Shown in pieces: positions 55,536 through 64,000 of a stretch of DNA of 64,000 bases. Source of the DNA: JBDOQU01 sp039839375 (GTDB lineage: Bacteria > Pseudomonadota > Alphaproteobacteria > DSM-16000 > Inquilinaceae). How positions within the stretch are numbered: position 1 is the first letter of the stretch; the number at the start of each line of letters is the position of its first letter. The position numbers were made by a program, and so were the translations under genes. The stretch is taken from positions 124,001 through 188,000 of the forward strand of contig NZ_JBDOQU010000004.1 of NCBI RefSeq assembly GCF_039839375.1. Direction: 5' to 3'. The notes under the pieces are model-generated. The model saw nothing but the letters and a program-made list of their open reading frames with translations. It was not told where the DNA came from and did no database searches.

Positions 55536-57098
55536 TCAGGCCGCCGTCATCTCCTGGAGTTCGTCCGACTGGACGGCCGGGAGGGTGATCGTGACCGCCG
55601 TGCCCTTGCCGGCGTTGCTTTCGATCTGCAATCCGCCGCCATGCAGCTCTGCCAGAGACTTGGTGACGGCGAGGCCCAGCCCCGTCCCTTCGAGCTGCTG
55701 GACCGTCTTCTGGCTGCCGCGGGCGAAGGGCCGAGTGATGTTCTCAAGGTCGGCCGGAAGGATGCCGATGCCGGAATCCACCACGCTGATCTCCAGCTTG
55801 CCGCCGCGCTGATGGGCGGTCACGCGGATGGCGCCGCCTTCCGGCGTGAACTTGACCGCGTTCGACAGGAGGTTCGTCAGCATCTGGCGCACTGCCCGGC
55901 GGTCGGCTTGGACGATGACGGCCGCGTTGATTGCGCCGAACTCGATCTTCAGCTTCTTGCTGTTGGCCCTGACCTCGATCATCCGGATGCAGTACCGGAT
56001 CTCCTCATTGATATCGACCTCGGCCAGGCGAAGCTCGGTATTGCCCGACTCCACCTTGGAGAGTTCCAGAACGTCGGTGATCAGCTCATGCAGATGGGTG
56101 GCGCTGGTGTGGATGTCCTGGACGTAGGACTGGTACTTGTCGCTGCCCAGTGGGCCGAACATGTTGCCCGCCATCACTTCGGCGAAGCCGATGATGGCAT
56201 TGAGCGGCGTGCGCAGCTCATGGCTCACATTGGCCAGGAACTCCGTCTGCGTCCGGTTCGCGGCCTGCGCGGCCTCCAGCGCCAGCAGAAGCTCAACGCT
56301 CCGCTCGCTCAGCTTGCGCACCGTCCCGTCTAGCTGGTCGCGTGAGGTGCGCAGCGCCCGTTCCGTCGCATATTGCTCCGTGATGTCGGTGCCGGTGCCC
56401 CGGAAGCCGGCAAAGCCGCCATGGTCGTCGAAGACCGGCATGCCGTTCAGCCGCTGCTGCCGCTTGGCGCCGGCGCGCTCCGTGATCTCGAATATCCAGT
56501 CCCGAAAAGGGCGTCGGTTCCTGAATTCCTGGGTGGCGGTGAAATCCGCTGCCTCCGGCCGCACGAAATCGCCCAGATCGCCGAAGGCGGTGCCGATGAA
56601 CAGGCTGGGCGGGCAGCCGGCGATGCGGGTGAACTGGTCGGAGATGAAGGTCAGCGTGCCGTGGGTGTCGATCTCCCACATCCAGTCGGACGAGCATTCG
56701 GCGAAGTCGAAGAACCGGTGCTGCTGGCGCAGCGCGCGTTCCGCCTGGTTCACCGTCTCCCCGACATTCTGGAACAGCGCGACCAGGAACGGTTCGCCAC
56801 GGTCCGCCTTCACGAACTGGTACTGGACGTCGAACTCCTGCTCGGGAAAGCCCAGCCGGTGGCGATCGGCGAAACGCGGCTCCGCCGCCAGGGCCGGGAT
56901 CACCCTTTCCGTCACATGGCGGTTGAAGGCGTGAAGCTGCGGGCTGTCGTTGAAATCCTCGAACCGCAGGCTGAACAGCCGTTCGAAGCTGTTGTTGGCG
57001 AACAGGAATTGGCCCCGGCCGTCGAAGACGGTGATCGGGAATGCGCCGTCGGCCACGATACCTTCGCAGAGCGATCGCAAATTGGTCGGAACCTTCAT
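55536..57098 (-). CDS. PAS-domain sensor histidine kinase
   Basis: A 520-residue soluble kinase. Residues 1-125 and 126-255 form two PAS-like sensor domains, followed by a coiled-coil linker. The phosphoacceptor His stands in FLANVSHELRTPLNAIIGF (about 286-304). The ATPase domain carries NLLSNAVKFTP (about 418-428), DSGIGI and GTGLGLAV. No transmembrane segment is seen, so it senses a cytoplasmic cue. No response regulator is adjacent. The 97-base upstream gap is A+T-rich and probably holds the promoter. Confidence 0.9.
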   Translation of the reverse strand: MKVPTNLRSLCEGIVADGAFPITVFDGRGQFLFANNSFERLFSLRFEDFNDSPQLHAFNRHVTERVIPALAAEPRFADRHRLGFPEQEFDVQYQFVKADRGEPFLVALFQNVGETVNQAERALRQQHRFFDFAECSSDWMWEIDTHGTLTFISDQFTRIAGCPPSLFIGTAFGDLGDFVRPEAADFTATQEFRNRRPFRDWIFEITERAGAKRQQRLNGMPVFDDHGGFAGFRGTGTDITEQYATERALRTSRDQLDGTVRKLSERSVELLLALEAAQAANRTQTEFLANVSHELRTPLNAIIGFAEVMAGNMFGPLGSDKYQSYVQDIHTSATHLHELITDVLELSKVESGNTELRLAEVDINEEIRYCIRMIEVRANSKKLKIEFGAINAAVIVQADRRAVRQMLTNLLSNAVKFTPEGGAIRVTAHQRGGKLEISVVDSGIGILPADLENITRPFARGSQKTVQQLEGTGLGLAVTKSLAELHGGGLQIESNAGKGTAVTITLPAVQSDELQEMTAA

Positions 57099-57195
57099 GG
57101 AGACCGTCGCCCAATACCTCTTTCGATGCGGAGTATAGTCGCTGTACGCGAAAACGAAACAAATTTTACCTAAATTTGGATTTCGCTCTATACGT

Positions 57196-58329
57196 TTATC
57201 GGCTTTCTGTCAAATCCTCGATAGCTTTGGAATAGTCGGGATGGCGCGCCCAGAAACGAATGATCCTTTTGGCGCTCTCCTCAGAAATTTCATCATAAAA
57301 ATCCAGCACCTTCGGCAGCAGGCTCGTCGGCGAGGCGTCCTTCCGGCCGCCGCCATGCAATAGAAGGAAAAAGGTCGCGAACTGGTTCCGGTCGAACTGG
57401 CAGGCCTTGCAGACGACGGCGATGCTCTCATGATCGTCGGACAGCAGGGTCCGGCGGGCCAACCCGTCGTTCAGCCCCGTCACGCGGCTGACGGCGGCGA
57501 CGAGCGCGGGCAACCTTCCCGTCCGCAGGAGTTGCGTCAGAAGCGCCGGCGTCAGCGGGTGGACTTCCGCGATGGCGTCGACCATCCGGCGCGCCGTCTC
57601 GGCCATGGGCGTGCCCGGATCCGCCGCCGCGGCCGCCTGCGCCGCTTCCTCCAGTATCTCGTCGACGCGGAATTCGTCCAGCGGGAAGGCGCGGAGGATA
57701 TGCTGCCTCAGCGCCGCCGACACCCACCAGTAGAGCCGCATGGCGAGATCCGCCGGCAGGTCGCTGCGCTGGAGGAGGGGGCGCTGCAGCCGGTCGATCC
57801 GCTGGGCCTCGGCGACCAGATACTCCATCGCCTGGGCCGATAGCCTGGCATCGGGATTGCGCAGCAGGCTTTCGATGGCGTCGATGTCGTCGGTCGCGAT
57901 GATGGCGTCGGAGACCTGCTCCGAAAGGTTCTTCCGTAGCGATATGGCAAGCCGGTACTCCCGGTCCCGAAGGCGAACGATGCCGATCAGGTCCGGATCG
58001 CGAAGGGCCGGGCTTTCGACCAGGATCGGCTTGGCGATCTCGATCTCGTCATTGGCCAGCAGCAGCACCAGCTCCTGCGGCGCCTCCTCGCTGTCCTTGA
58101 GCCGGTCCGCCAGAGTCCGCCGGACCTGCCATTCGACCTCTGAGATCAGGTCGTGCAGGATCGCCGTCATCTGCGCCCGTTCACGGTCGGTCAGTCTGCC
58201 GTTCTCCCGAAGAAACAGTTCCGCGATATTGCCGAACAGGACGTGACGGCTGTCGAGCGTCTTCTGTTTTGCAAGATCGACGAAACGCGTCAGATCGGCC
58301 GTGGGTTGCGTGGACGCCGCCATCGCCAT
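57196..58329 (-). CDS. DUF2336 family protein
   Basis: A 377-residue all-helical protein of the DUF2336 family, common in alphaproteobacteria. Features include a VRRTLADRLKDSEEAPQELVLLLANDE-like HEAT-repeat stretch (split, about 88-115) and the FDRNQFATFFLLLHGGG motif (about 313-329). The function is unknown. It lies just upstream of the PAS histidine kinase on the same strand, 97 bases away, so it could be part of the same signalling unit. Confidence 0.82.
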   Translation of the reverse strand: MAMAASTQPTADLTRFVDLAKQKTLDSRHVLFGNIAELFLRENGRLTDRERAQMTAILHDLISEVEWQVRRTLADRLKDSEEAPQELVLLLANDEIEIAKPILVESPALRDPDLIGIVRLRDREYRLAISLRKNLSEQVSDAIIATDDIDAIESLLRNPDARLSAQAMEYLVAEAQRIDRLQRPLLQRSDLPADLAMRLYWWVSAALRQHILRAFPLDEFRVDEILEEAAQAAAAADPGTPMAETARRMVDAIAEVHPLTPALLTQLLRTGRLPALVAAVSRVTGLNDGLARRTLLSDDHESIAVVCKACQFDRNQFATFFLLLHGGGRKDASPTSLLPKVLDFYDEISEESAKRIIRFWARHPDYSKAIEDLTESR

Positions 58330-58486
58330 GGATACCGAAAGCCCGAATGCCCGGCGCGACGATCGTTCTCCCGACCCGGCGGGGAGAGCGATCCTCGCTC
58401 ATCGATCCATGCTGGTCGATCTGTGTTTCGATCCGGTTAACGGATTTCGGCCCCGTAACGGTTGGGTCGCAAGGGAGTGGCCGGCA

Positions 58487-59950
58487 TCAGGGCGTGACGT
58501 GGCGGCTGGGTTCCCTTTCCACCGCGCGCGGGCGGTTCGCCTCGTTGCGCTTCTGGACGGCGTCGTAGAGGACGGGGAAGGTCGGCCGGGGGATGTATTT
58601 CCCCACCCCCTGCTCGACATCCAGTTGCCCGTTCTCCCACACCACCTTGCCGTCGCTGACCGTGACCGCGCAGGTTCCGGTGACCTCCATCCCCTCGAAC
58701 ACGTTGAAGTCGACATTCTGGTGGTGGGTCTTCGCGCTGATCGTCCGGGTGCCCGCCGGGTCCCACACGACCAGGGCGGCGTCCGACCCTACGGCGACCC
58801 GTCCCCGCCGCGGATAGATGTTGAAGATCTGTGCGCAATTGGCCGACGTGACGGCGACGAACTCCTGCGGCGTCAGCCTGCCCTTGCGCACCCCTTCGGA
58901 CCACAGCACCGCCATCCGGTCCTCGACGCCGGCGGTGCCGTTGGGAATCTTGGTGAAATCGTCGCGGCCGGCCGCCTTCTGTGGTTCGCAGAAGCAGCAA
59001 TGGTCGGTGGCGGTGGTCTGGGCGGTGCCGTTCATCAGCCCCGCCCACAGCGCGTCCTGATGGTGCTTGGGCCGGAAGGGGGGGCTCATCACATGGCCCG
59101 CCGCCTGGGCCCATTCCTTGTTCCGGTAGACGCTGTCGTCCACCGCCAGATGCTGGGCCAGCACCTCGCCATAGACCCGCTGGCCGGAGGAACGGGCCCG
59201 CGCGATGGCGTCCAGGGAATCCTTGCAACTCACATGGACGATATAGAGAGGCGCTCCGACCATGCCGGCGATCGCGATGGCGCGGTTGGCGGCCTCGCCC
59301 TCGACCTCCGCGGGGCGGGAGAGGGGGTGGCCCTCCGGCCCGGTGATGCCGGCCTCCAGCAGCGCCTTCTGCATCAGGTAGACGACCTCGCCATTCTCCG
59401 CATGGACGGTCGGCACCGCGCCCAGCTCCAGGCAGCGGCGGAACGACTTCATCAGCACGTCGTCCTCGACCATGATGGCGTTCTTGTAGGCCATGAAGTG
59501 CTTGAAGCTGTTGACCCCGTTCTCCCGGGTCAGGATGCCCATCTCCTTCTCCACCTGGTCGGACCACCAGGTGACGGCGACGTGGAAGCTGTAGTCTCCG
59601 GCCGCCTTGCCGGCCTTCTGCATCCATTGCTGATAGGCGTCGATCAGCCCCTGCTCGGGGTTGGGGATGACGAAATCGATGATCATCGTGTTGCCGCCGG
59701 CCATGCCGGCCGCGGTCCCGGTGAAGAAATCTTCCGACGCGACGGTGCCCATGAAGGGCAGTTCCATATGGGTGTGCGGGTCGATGCCGCCCGGCATGAC
59801 ATAGCCGCCGCCGGCGTCGACGACCCTGGCGTCAATCGGCGCGTCCAGGTTCTCCCCGATCGCCTTGATGTTTCCGCCTTCGCAATAGACGTCGGCTCGA
59901 AAGGTGCTGTCGGCGTTGACGACGGTACCGCCGCGGATCAGCGTGGACAT
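58487..59950 (-). CDS. hydA: Dihydropyrimidinase
   Basis: A 487-residue amidohydrolase that opens dihydrouracil to N-carbamoyl-beta-alanine. The zinc-binding DPHTHM (58-63), the carbamylated Lys 150 in NSFKHFMAYK (147-156), HAEN and VHVSC are conserved. It is divergent from the aminotransferase gene, and a RutR-type palindrome lies 80 bases upstream of its start. Galactose epimerase, kinase and DUF2336 genes separate it from preTA, although both belong to one pathway. Confidence 0.95.
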   Translation of the reverse strand: MSTLIRGGTVVNADSTFRADVYCEGGNIKAIGENLDAPIDARVVDAGGGYVMPGGIDPHTHMELPFMGTVASEDFFTGTAAGMAGGNTMIIDFVIPNPEQGLIDAYQQWMQKAGKAAGDYSFHVAVTWWSDQVEKEMGILTRENGVNSFKHFMAYKNAIMVEDDVLMKSFRRCLELGAVPTVHAENGEVVYLMQKALLEAGITGPEGHPLSRPAEVEGEAANRAIAIAGMVGAPLYIVHVSCKDSLDAIARARSSGQRVYGEVLAQHLAVDDSVYRNKEWAQAAGHVMSPPFRPKHHQDALWAGLMNGTAQTTATDHCCFCEPQKAAGRDDFTKIPNGTAGVEDRMAVLWSEGVRKGRLTPQEFVAVTSANCAQIFNIYPRRGRVAVGSDAALVVWDPAGTRTISAKTHHQNVDFNVFEGMEVTGTCAVTVSDGKVVWENGQLDVEQGVGKYIPRPTFPVLYDAVQKRNEANRPRAVEREPSRHVTP

Positions 59951-60029
59951 GCGTGAAACCCCCTGTTGGATTCTTGCCTGCTCGTTGCGTCCGGCGCGGC
60001 CTTTCGTTGATGCTTGTTGCGCCGAAACC

Positions 60030-60043
60030 TGACCGATTGGTCA
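60030..60043. promoter_or_regulatory. Second RutR operator candidate
   Basis: TGACCGATTGGTCA, matching the RutR consensus in all but one half-site base and extended by AAA on one side. It stands in the divergent region between hydA and the aminotransferase gene. Confidence 0.7.
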
Positions 60044-60163
60044 AATCGTAACCCGATGCCGGGGGCGACGGCAACGCCCCGCCACCTCTGGACGGGACGG
60101 CTCTCCTTTGGCTACACCCTCCCAGACCCATCTTTCACCTACAGGCCGGGAGGCAATTGCCCC

Positions 60164-61306
60164 GTGAAGACCACCAACAAGGCGCTGACCGGCTTGGGAA
60201 CCACCGTGTTCGAGGTGATGAGCGGCCTCGCCCGGCAGCATGACGCGATCAATCTCGGCCAGGGGTTCCCCGACGACAGGGGCCCGGCCGATGTCCTCGC
60301 CAAAGCCGCCGACGCCACGCTCAACGGCTGGAACCAGTACCCGTCGATGATGGGGGTACCTGAGCTGCGCCAGGCGGTGGCGGACCATGAGAAGCGGTTC
60401 TACGGGCTGGATGTCGACTGGCAGACGGAAACCATGGTGACGTCCGGCGCGACGGAGGCGCTGGCCGCCTGCCTCTTCGCCCTGATCGAGCCGGGGGACG
60501 AGGTGGTGCTGTTCCAGCCGCTCTACGACGCCTATGTGCCGCTGGTCCGGCGCGCCGGCGGCGTTCCGCGCTTCGTCACCCTGACCGCGCCCGACTGGGC
60601 GGTGACGCGCGAGGCTCTGGCCGCCGCCTTCTCGCCGAAGACCAAGGCGGTGCTGCTCAACAACCCGCTCAACCCCGCCGCCAAGGTGTTTGATGAGGTG
60701 GAGCTTTCGCTGATCGCGGAATTCGTCGACGGCGCCGACGCCTACGCCATCTGCGATGAGGTCTACGAGCATCTGGTCTTCGACGGCCGCGCCCATCGGC
60801 CGCTGATCGCGCTGCCGGGCATGCGGGACCGCTGCATGAAGATCGGCTCGGCCGGCAAGACCTTCTCGCTGACCGGCTGGAAGGTCGGCTACATCACCGC
60901 TGCGCCGGCGCTGCTGGCCGCTGTCAGCAAGGCCCACCAGTTCCTGACCTTCACCACGCCGCCAAACCTCCAGGCCGCGATCGCCTACGGGCTCGGCAAG
61001 GATGACAGCTATTTCGACGGCCTCGCCGCGGAGATGCAGAAGAAGCGCGACCGGCTGGGCGCGGGCCTCGCTGCGTTGGGCTTCGACGTGCTGGCCAGCC
61101 AGGGCACCTATTTCCTGAACGTTGATCTGGGCGACCGGGCCGATGAGGCGTTCTGCCGCCACATCACCGAAACCGCCCGGGTCACCGCCATCCCGGTCAG
61201 CGCCTTCTATGTCGAGGATCCCGTGACCAGCGTCGTTCGCTTCTGCTTCTCAAAGCAGGATTCCACCCTCGACGCCGCCCTGGACCGCCTGCGCGCTCAC
61301 CTCTGA
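60164..61306 (+). CDS. Class I/II aminotransferase (kynurenine/methionine aminotransferase type)
   Basis: A 380-residue fold-type I aminotransferase with Lys 232 in SAGKTFSLTGWKVGY as the pyridoxal phosphate ligand. NLGQGFPDD near the start and NNPLNPAAKVF (about 164-174) are typical of the YbdL/kynurenine aminotransferase branch. The GTG at 60164 follows GGGAGG at ten bases; a longer frame upstream adds 50 unrelated residues. By context it may transaminate beta-alanine or a 3-aminoacid, but that is inference. The gene overlaps the convergent antiporter gene. Confidence 0.85.
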   Translation: MKTTNKALTGLGTTVFEVMSGLARQHDAINLGQGFPDDRGPADVLAKAADATLNGWNQYPSMMGVPELRQAVADHEKRFYGLDVDWQTETMVTSGATEALAACLFALIEPGDEVVLFQPLYDAYVPLVRRAGGVPRFVTLTAPDWAVTREALAAAFSPKTKAVLLNNPLNPAAKVFDEVELSLIAEFVDGADAYAICDEVYEHLVFDGRAHRPLIALPGMRDRCMKIGSAGKTFSLTGWKVGYITAAPALLAAVSKAHQFLTFTTPPNLQAAIAYGLGKDDSYFDGLAAEMQKKRDRLGAGLAALGFDVLASQGTYFLNVDLGDRADEAFCRHITETARVTAIPVSAFYVEDPVTSVVRFCFSKQDSTLDAALDRLRAHL

Positions 61307-62676
61307 TCCTCATCTTCCCCCGGCGGCGCCAGCAGGGCGGTAGGGGGCTTCGGCCTGGGCGGCGTCTTCACGAGGCCGAGGCGGTAGAGCAGGCCGTGCA
61401 GCCGGCCGGCGGTCGCCCTGCCGCCGCGCTCCGTGGCGTCGGCGGCCCGGACGACGGCGTGGATTTCCTCGCCATAGACCAGGCGGAGCGCCGTTCGCAG
61501 GCTCGGGATGCGGGTCGCGGCGACGGCGTGGAAGCGCCGCGCCGTCACCAGCCAGAGCGGGCTGACCAGCAGGCTGAGCGCGATGACCGCGATGGCCAGC
61601 CTCGACCCCGCCGGATCGATCGCGGCGGCCGAGACGCCGGCCGCCGCGATGACGAAGGAGAATTCGCCGAGCTGCCCCATGATGACGCCCGCCGGGAACG
61701 CCCGCTCCCAGGGCTCCCCCATCAGGCGGAGGCTGCCGATATTGATCGCGGTCTTGATCAGCACGGCGAAGAGCAGGAAAGCCAGCACCGTGCCCAGATT
61801 GTCCCAGATGTAATCGAGGTCGATCAACAGCCCGATCGACAGGAAGAAGACGACCAGCAGCACGCTCTGGATCGGCTGGGTGGCCCGGATCGTCGCCTTC
61901 CGGTCGGTCGAAGCGGCGATCACCAGCCCGGCCAGGAAGGCGCCGTAGGCGGCTGAAAGGCCCAGAAGGCCGGTCAGCGTGGCGGCGGAGAAGCAGAAGG
62001 CCAGCGCCCCCAGCGGGATCAGGTCGGGCTTGCCCTTGATCCAGTCATGGGTCGGCAGCACGATCTTCTGCCGGCGGCTGAGGAACCAGATCAGCGCCGC
62101 CAGCATCCCGATGGCGAGCGTCAACTTGCCCAGGACGGCGATGCCGACCCCGCCTTCGCCGCCCATCGCGTCGACCAGCACCAGCATCGGGACGACGCAG
62201 AGATCCTGGGCGATCAGCACCGCCACCGTGACCCGCCCGACCGGGCTGTGCAACTCGCCCACATCCTCCAGCATCTTGATCGCGACGGCTGTGCTGGACA
62301 GCGCCACCATGAAGCCCATCAGCACGGCCTGGCTGGTGCTCCAGCCCAGGATCGCCTTAAGGCCGAAGGTGACGGCGAGCGACAGCGCGATCTGCAGCAG
62401 GGCCGCGCCCAGCGCCAGCTTCAGGACGGCGGTGAAGGCCCGGAGGCTGAGTTCCATGCCGATCAGGAACAGCAGCATCAGCACCCCCAGCTCCGCCAGG
62501 ACCGATACGTTCTCCGAATTCGCGACCAGCCCCAGCCCGGTCGGCCCCAGCACGACGCCCGCCAATATGTAGCCGACGATCGCCGGCTGCCTCAGCCGGG
62601 TGAGGAAAAGGCCGCACAGGACTGCGACGGTCGTCGTGAGGGCGAGGGAGGTGAGGTCGTTGGCGTGGGCTTCCAT
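61297..62676 (-). CDS. CPA2 family cation/proton antiporter
   Basis: A 459-residue membrane protein with about twelve to thirteen hydrophobic segments, of the KefB/YbaL-type monovalent cation:proton antiporter family. The QPAIVGYILAGVVLGPTGLG motif (about 30-49), MVALSSTAVAIKMLEDVGE (about 122-140) and GLSAAYGAFLAGLVIA are diagnostic. The C-terminal 70 residues are cytoplasmic, and no Rossmann (TrkA-N) domain is present. It would exchange K+ or Na+ for protons. Its 3' end overlaps the aminotransferase gene by 10 bases. Confidence 0.9.
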   Translation of the reverse strand: MEAHANDLTSLALTTTVAVLCGLFLTRLRQPAIVGYILAGVVLGPTGLGLVANSENVSVLAELGVLMLLFLIGMELSLRAFTAVLKLALGAALLQIALSLAVTFGLKAILGWSTSQAVLMGFMVALSSTAVAIKMLEDVGELHSPVGRVTVAVLIAQDLCVVPMLVLVDAMGGEGGVGIAVLGKLTLAIGMLAALIWFLSRRQKIVLPTHDWIKGKPDLIPLGALAFCFSAATLTGLLGLSAAYGAFLAGLVIAASTDRKATIRATQPIQSVLLVVFFLSIGLLIDLDYIWDNLGTVLAFLLFAVLIKTAINIGSLRLMGEPWERAFPAGVIMGQLGEFSFVIAAAGVSAAAIDPAGSRLAIAVIALSLLVSPLWLVTARRFHAVAATRIPSLRTALRLVYGEEIHAVVRAADATERGGRATAGRLHGLLYRLGLVKTPPRPKPPTALLAPPGEDEDQR

Positions 62677-62682
62677 CGCGGT

Positions 62683-63006
62683 CTAGGCGGCGTCGATCTG
62701 TCGGGCGATCCAGCTATTGAGGCTCAGCCCTTCCGATTGGGCGCAGAGGGTGGCTTTGCGATGAAGGCTGGAATCGACGCGGACCAGGAAGTTTCCGCTA
62801 TATGGCCGGTCGGGCTCCTTGCCCCTTTCCGCGCAGAAGGCGAGATAGTCCTCGATACTTTCGCGGAAGGCGGTCTTCAACTCTTCGGCGTCACGGCCGG
62901 CGAAGCTGACCACGTCACGAAGTCCGATCACGATCCCACTGAACAGGCCCTGTTCTTCATCGAATTCGATCGGGCCGGCCGAATACCCCTTATAGTCCAG
63001 GCTCAT
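62683..63006 (-). CDS. hicB: HicB family antitoxin
   Basis: A 107-residue HicB protein with the partially degraded RNase H-like N-terminal part (GPIEFDEEQGLFSGIVIGLRD and AFRESIEDYLAFCAERG) and a C-terminal ribbon-helix-helix (FLVRVDSSLHRKATLCAQSEGLSLNSW, split, about 72-98). It neutralises the HicA toxin and should bind the operator upstream of hicA. Its ATG overlaps the hicA stop by 4 bases. It ends 6 bases from the antiporter start. Confidence 0.92.
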   Translation of the reverse strand: MSLDYKGYSAGPIEFDEEQGLFSGIVIGLRDVVSFAGRDAEELKTAFRESIEDYLAFCAERGKEPDRPYSGNFLVRVDSSLHRKATLCAQSEGLSLNSWIARQIDAA

Positions 63007-63257
63007 GGCTTGACTCCGGCATTCTCCAGAAAGATGCGAACCGACTTCACCGCGCCCTTGTCCGTATTAGGTTGAGGGTGGGGGCGGTGGAATACCGCCA
63101 GCACGCCATTGAGTTCGACCCGGATGCGGCTTCCATTGCCCTCGCTCAAGCTTGCATCAAGCGCCCTCAGCAACGCCTCCACGTCTCGCCACGCCAGATC
63201 TGCGGGGACGCGGTTGGCGAAAATGCGTTCCAGCGTGACGCGATGCCTGTTGTTCAC
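63003..63257 (-). CDS. hicA: HicA-like toxin
   Basis: An 84-residue small protein of the HicA type, an mRNA-cutting toxin. A helix with IPADLAWRDVEALLRAL-like sequence (about 12-28) precedes a strand with GSRIRVELNG and the FHRPHPQ motif that takes the place of the usual catalytic-His loop. The end is KSVRIFLENAGVKP. I chose the GTG at 63257 because a longer frame would run into the ABC exporter gene and because a palindromic operator lies just upstream of this start. It precedes hicB, the standard order. Confidence 0.82.
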   Translation of the reverse strand: MNNRHRVTLERIFANRVPADLAWRDVEALLRALDASLSEGNGSRIRVELNGVLAVFHRPHPQPNTDKGAVKSVRIFLENAGVKP

Positions 63258-63266
63258 CGGCAAGAT

Positions 63267-63285
63267 GATATCGCTATGCGATATC
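63267..63285. promoter_or_regulatory. Operator candidate of the hicAB module
   Basis: Perfect inverted repeat GATATCGC-TAT-GCGATATC, 10 bases upstream of the hicA start codon. It probably binds the ribbon-helix-helix domain of HicB. Confidence 0.65.
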
Positions 63286-63315
63286 GTTTGCAAGTAGCTC
63301 CTTCGATCGCCCGCC

Positions 63316-64000
63316 TTACCCCCGGCCCCCGCCCGTGACACGCAAGGCTTCCTCGTCGATGAAGTCGCTTTCCGCCTCGGGGTGGCGCGTCTGGAGGCTC
63401 CACAGCTTGGCGTAGAGGCCGCCGCGCGTCAGCAGTTCGGCGTGGGAGCCGCTCTCTACGACGCGGCCGTCCTCCATGCCGTAGATGATATCGGCGTCGC
63501 GGACGGTCGACAGGCGGTGGGCGATAACCAGGGTCGTCCGCCCCTTCATCAGCCTTTGCAGCGCCTCCTGGACCAGCCGTTCGGATTCCGTGTCGAGGGC
63601 GGAGGTCGCCTCGTCCAGAAGCAGGATCGGAGCGTCCTTCAGCATCGCCCGCGCGATCGACAGGCGCTGGCGCTGGCCGCCCGACAGCTTCACCCCCTGC
63701 TCCCCGACCATGGTGTCGTAGCCGTGGGGCAGGGACAGGATGAAATCATGTGCGGCGGCGTTGCGGGCGGCTTCCTCGACCTCCTCCTGGGTCGCGTCGG
63801 GCCGGCCATAGGCGATGTTGGCCAGCACCGTGTCGTCGAACAGCGTGACCTCCTGGCTGACCAGTGCGATCTCGTCCCTCAGCGACTTCATGGTGACGTC
63901 GCGTATGTCGCGCCCGTCGATCATGACCGCCCCCGCCGTCACGTCGTAGAAGCGGGGGATCAGGTTCAGGATCGTCGATTTGCCGGCGCCCGACGGGCCG
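63316..64000 (-). CDS. ABC exporter, C-terminal part (truncated by window end)
   Basis: At least 228 residues of an ATPase domain that continues beyond the window edge. The Walker A motif lies at the very edge (GPSGAGKS-like). The signature LSGGQRQRLSIARA and Walker B ILLLDEATSALD are intact. The layout is that of a fused MsbA-type lipid or drug exporter, like the one at 27828-29678, but the permease half is not visible. The C-terminal tail is acidic then Gly-rich. HicAB follows 59 bases downstream. Confidence 0.9.
   Translation of the reverse strand, partial: GPSGAGKSTILNLIPRFYDVTAGAVMIDGRDIRDVTMKSLRDEIALVSQEVTLFDDTVLANIAYGRPDATQEEVEEAARNAAAHDFILSLPHGYDTMVGEQGVKLSGGQRQRLSIARAMLKDAPILLLDEATSALDTESERLVQEALQRLMKGRTTLVIAHRLSTVRDADIIYGMEDGRVVESGSHAELLTRGGLYAKLWSLQTRHPEAESDFIDEEALRVTGGGRG

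Noticed and set aside
62047..63075. A 342-residue plus-strand frame over the antiporter and hicB
   Set aside because: It is antisense to two well-supported genes and has His/Gln/Arg-rich shadow composition.

Overview
The window is high-GC, tightly packed bacterial chromosome with genes on both strands. It looks like an alphaproteobacterium, most likely Rhodospirillales-like; I do not claim a genus. The grounds are an RcdA-family protein (DUF1465), a TrcR-family protein (DUF1013), DUF1192, DUF465, DUF2336 and DUF2239 proteins, a RutR/PreTA/HydA pyrimidine pathway with RutR-type operators, a ROSE-like leader on an hsp20 gene and a perfect CtrA-box sequence. I see no prophage, insertion sequence, rRNA, tRNA or CRISPR array.

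Layout. 0.2-11.9 kb is core metabolism: an AsmA-like envelope protein, an ethanolamine-type permease, fumC, an EamA transporter, purEK, a GGDEF protein and a phosphofructokinase. 11.9-16.3 kb holds three type II toxin-antitoxin pairs, interrupted by DUF465, trcR and a RibD-C/DHFR-like gene. 16.6-22.2 kb has a quinone oxidoreductase, 3-hydroxybutyrate dehydrogenase, a DUF2239 gene, a DGPF-ECF42 sigma factor operon, a SnoaL-like gene and rcdA. 22.3-29.7 kb has the thermosensor-led hsp20, a candidate small RNA, two acyl-CoA synthetases, rpmE and an ABC exporter. 29.8-34.3 kb is a xylose-type sugar ABC importer diverging from a DeoR-family regulator. 34.5-41.4 kb is a branched-chain amino acid (Liv) importer with two tandem binding proteins. 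41.8-45.0 kb has glgP and a lipoprotein. 45.0-61.3 kb is reductive pyrimidine degradation (rutR, preT, preA, an amidohydrolase, an NMT1-type ABC importer, hydA and an aminotransferase), interrupted by galE, a histidine kinase and a DUF2336 gene. 61.3-64.0 kb has a CPA2 antiporter, a HicAB pair and a truncated ABC exporter.

How parts connect. In the pyrimidine block, PreTA would reduce uracil, HydA would open the ring, the M20 amidohydrolase would release beta-alanine, and the aminotransferase may act on that product. RutR-type palindromes stand before preT and again between hydA and the aminotransferase gene, so the two halves look like one regulon.

The most interesting signals are non-coding. 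Three promoters share TGTCG(G/T)-N13-(C/T)GTTCGTCC with identical spacing. They stand before the DGPF-ECF42 operon, the SnoaL-like gene and the distant RibD-C/DHFR-like gene, which predicts a local ECF42 regulon. A minus-strand small RNA candidate with three hairpins, an anti-Shine-Dalgarno loop and an intrinsic terminator lies between hsp20 and prpE, next to the CtrA box. Three dispersed intergenic repeat families occur. One copy supplies the end of a protein, and another pair forms nearly identical 98-bp inverted repeats around rutR-preT.
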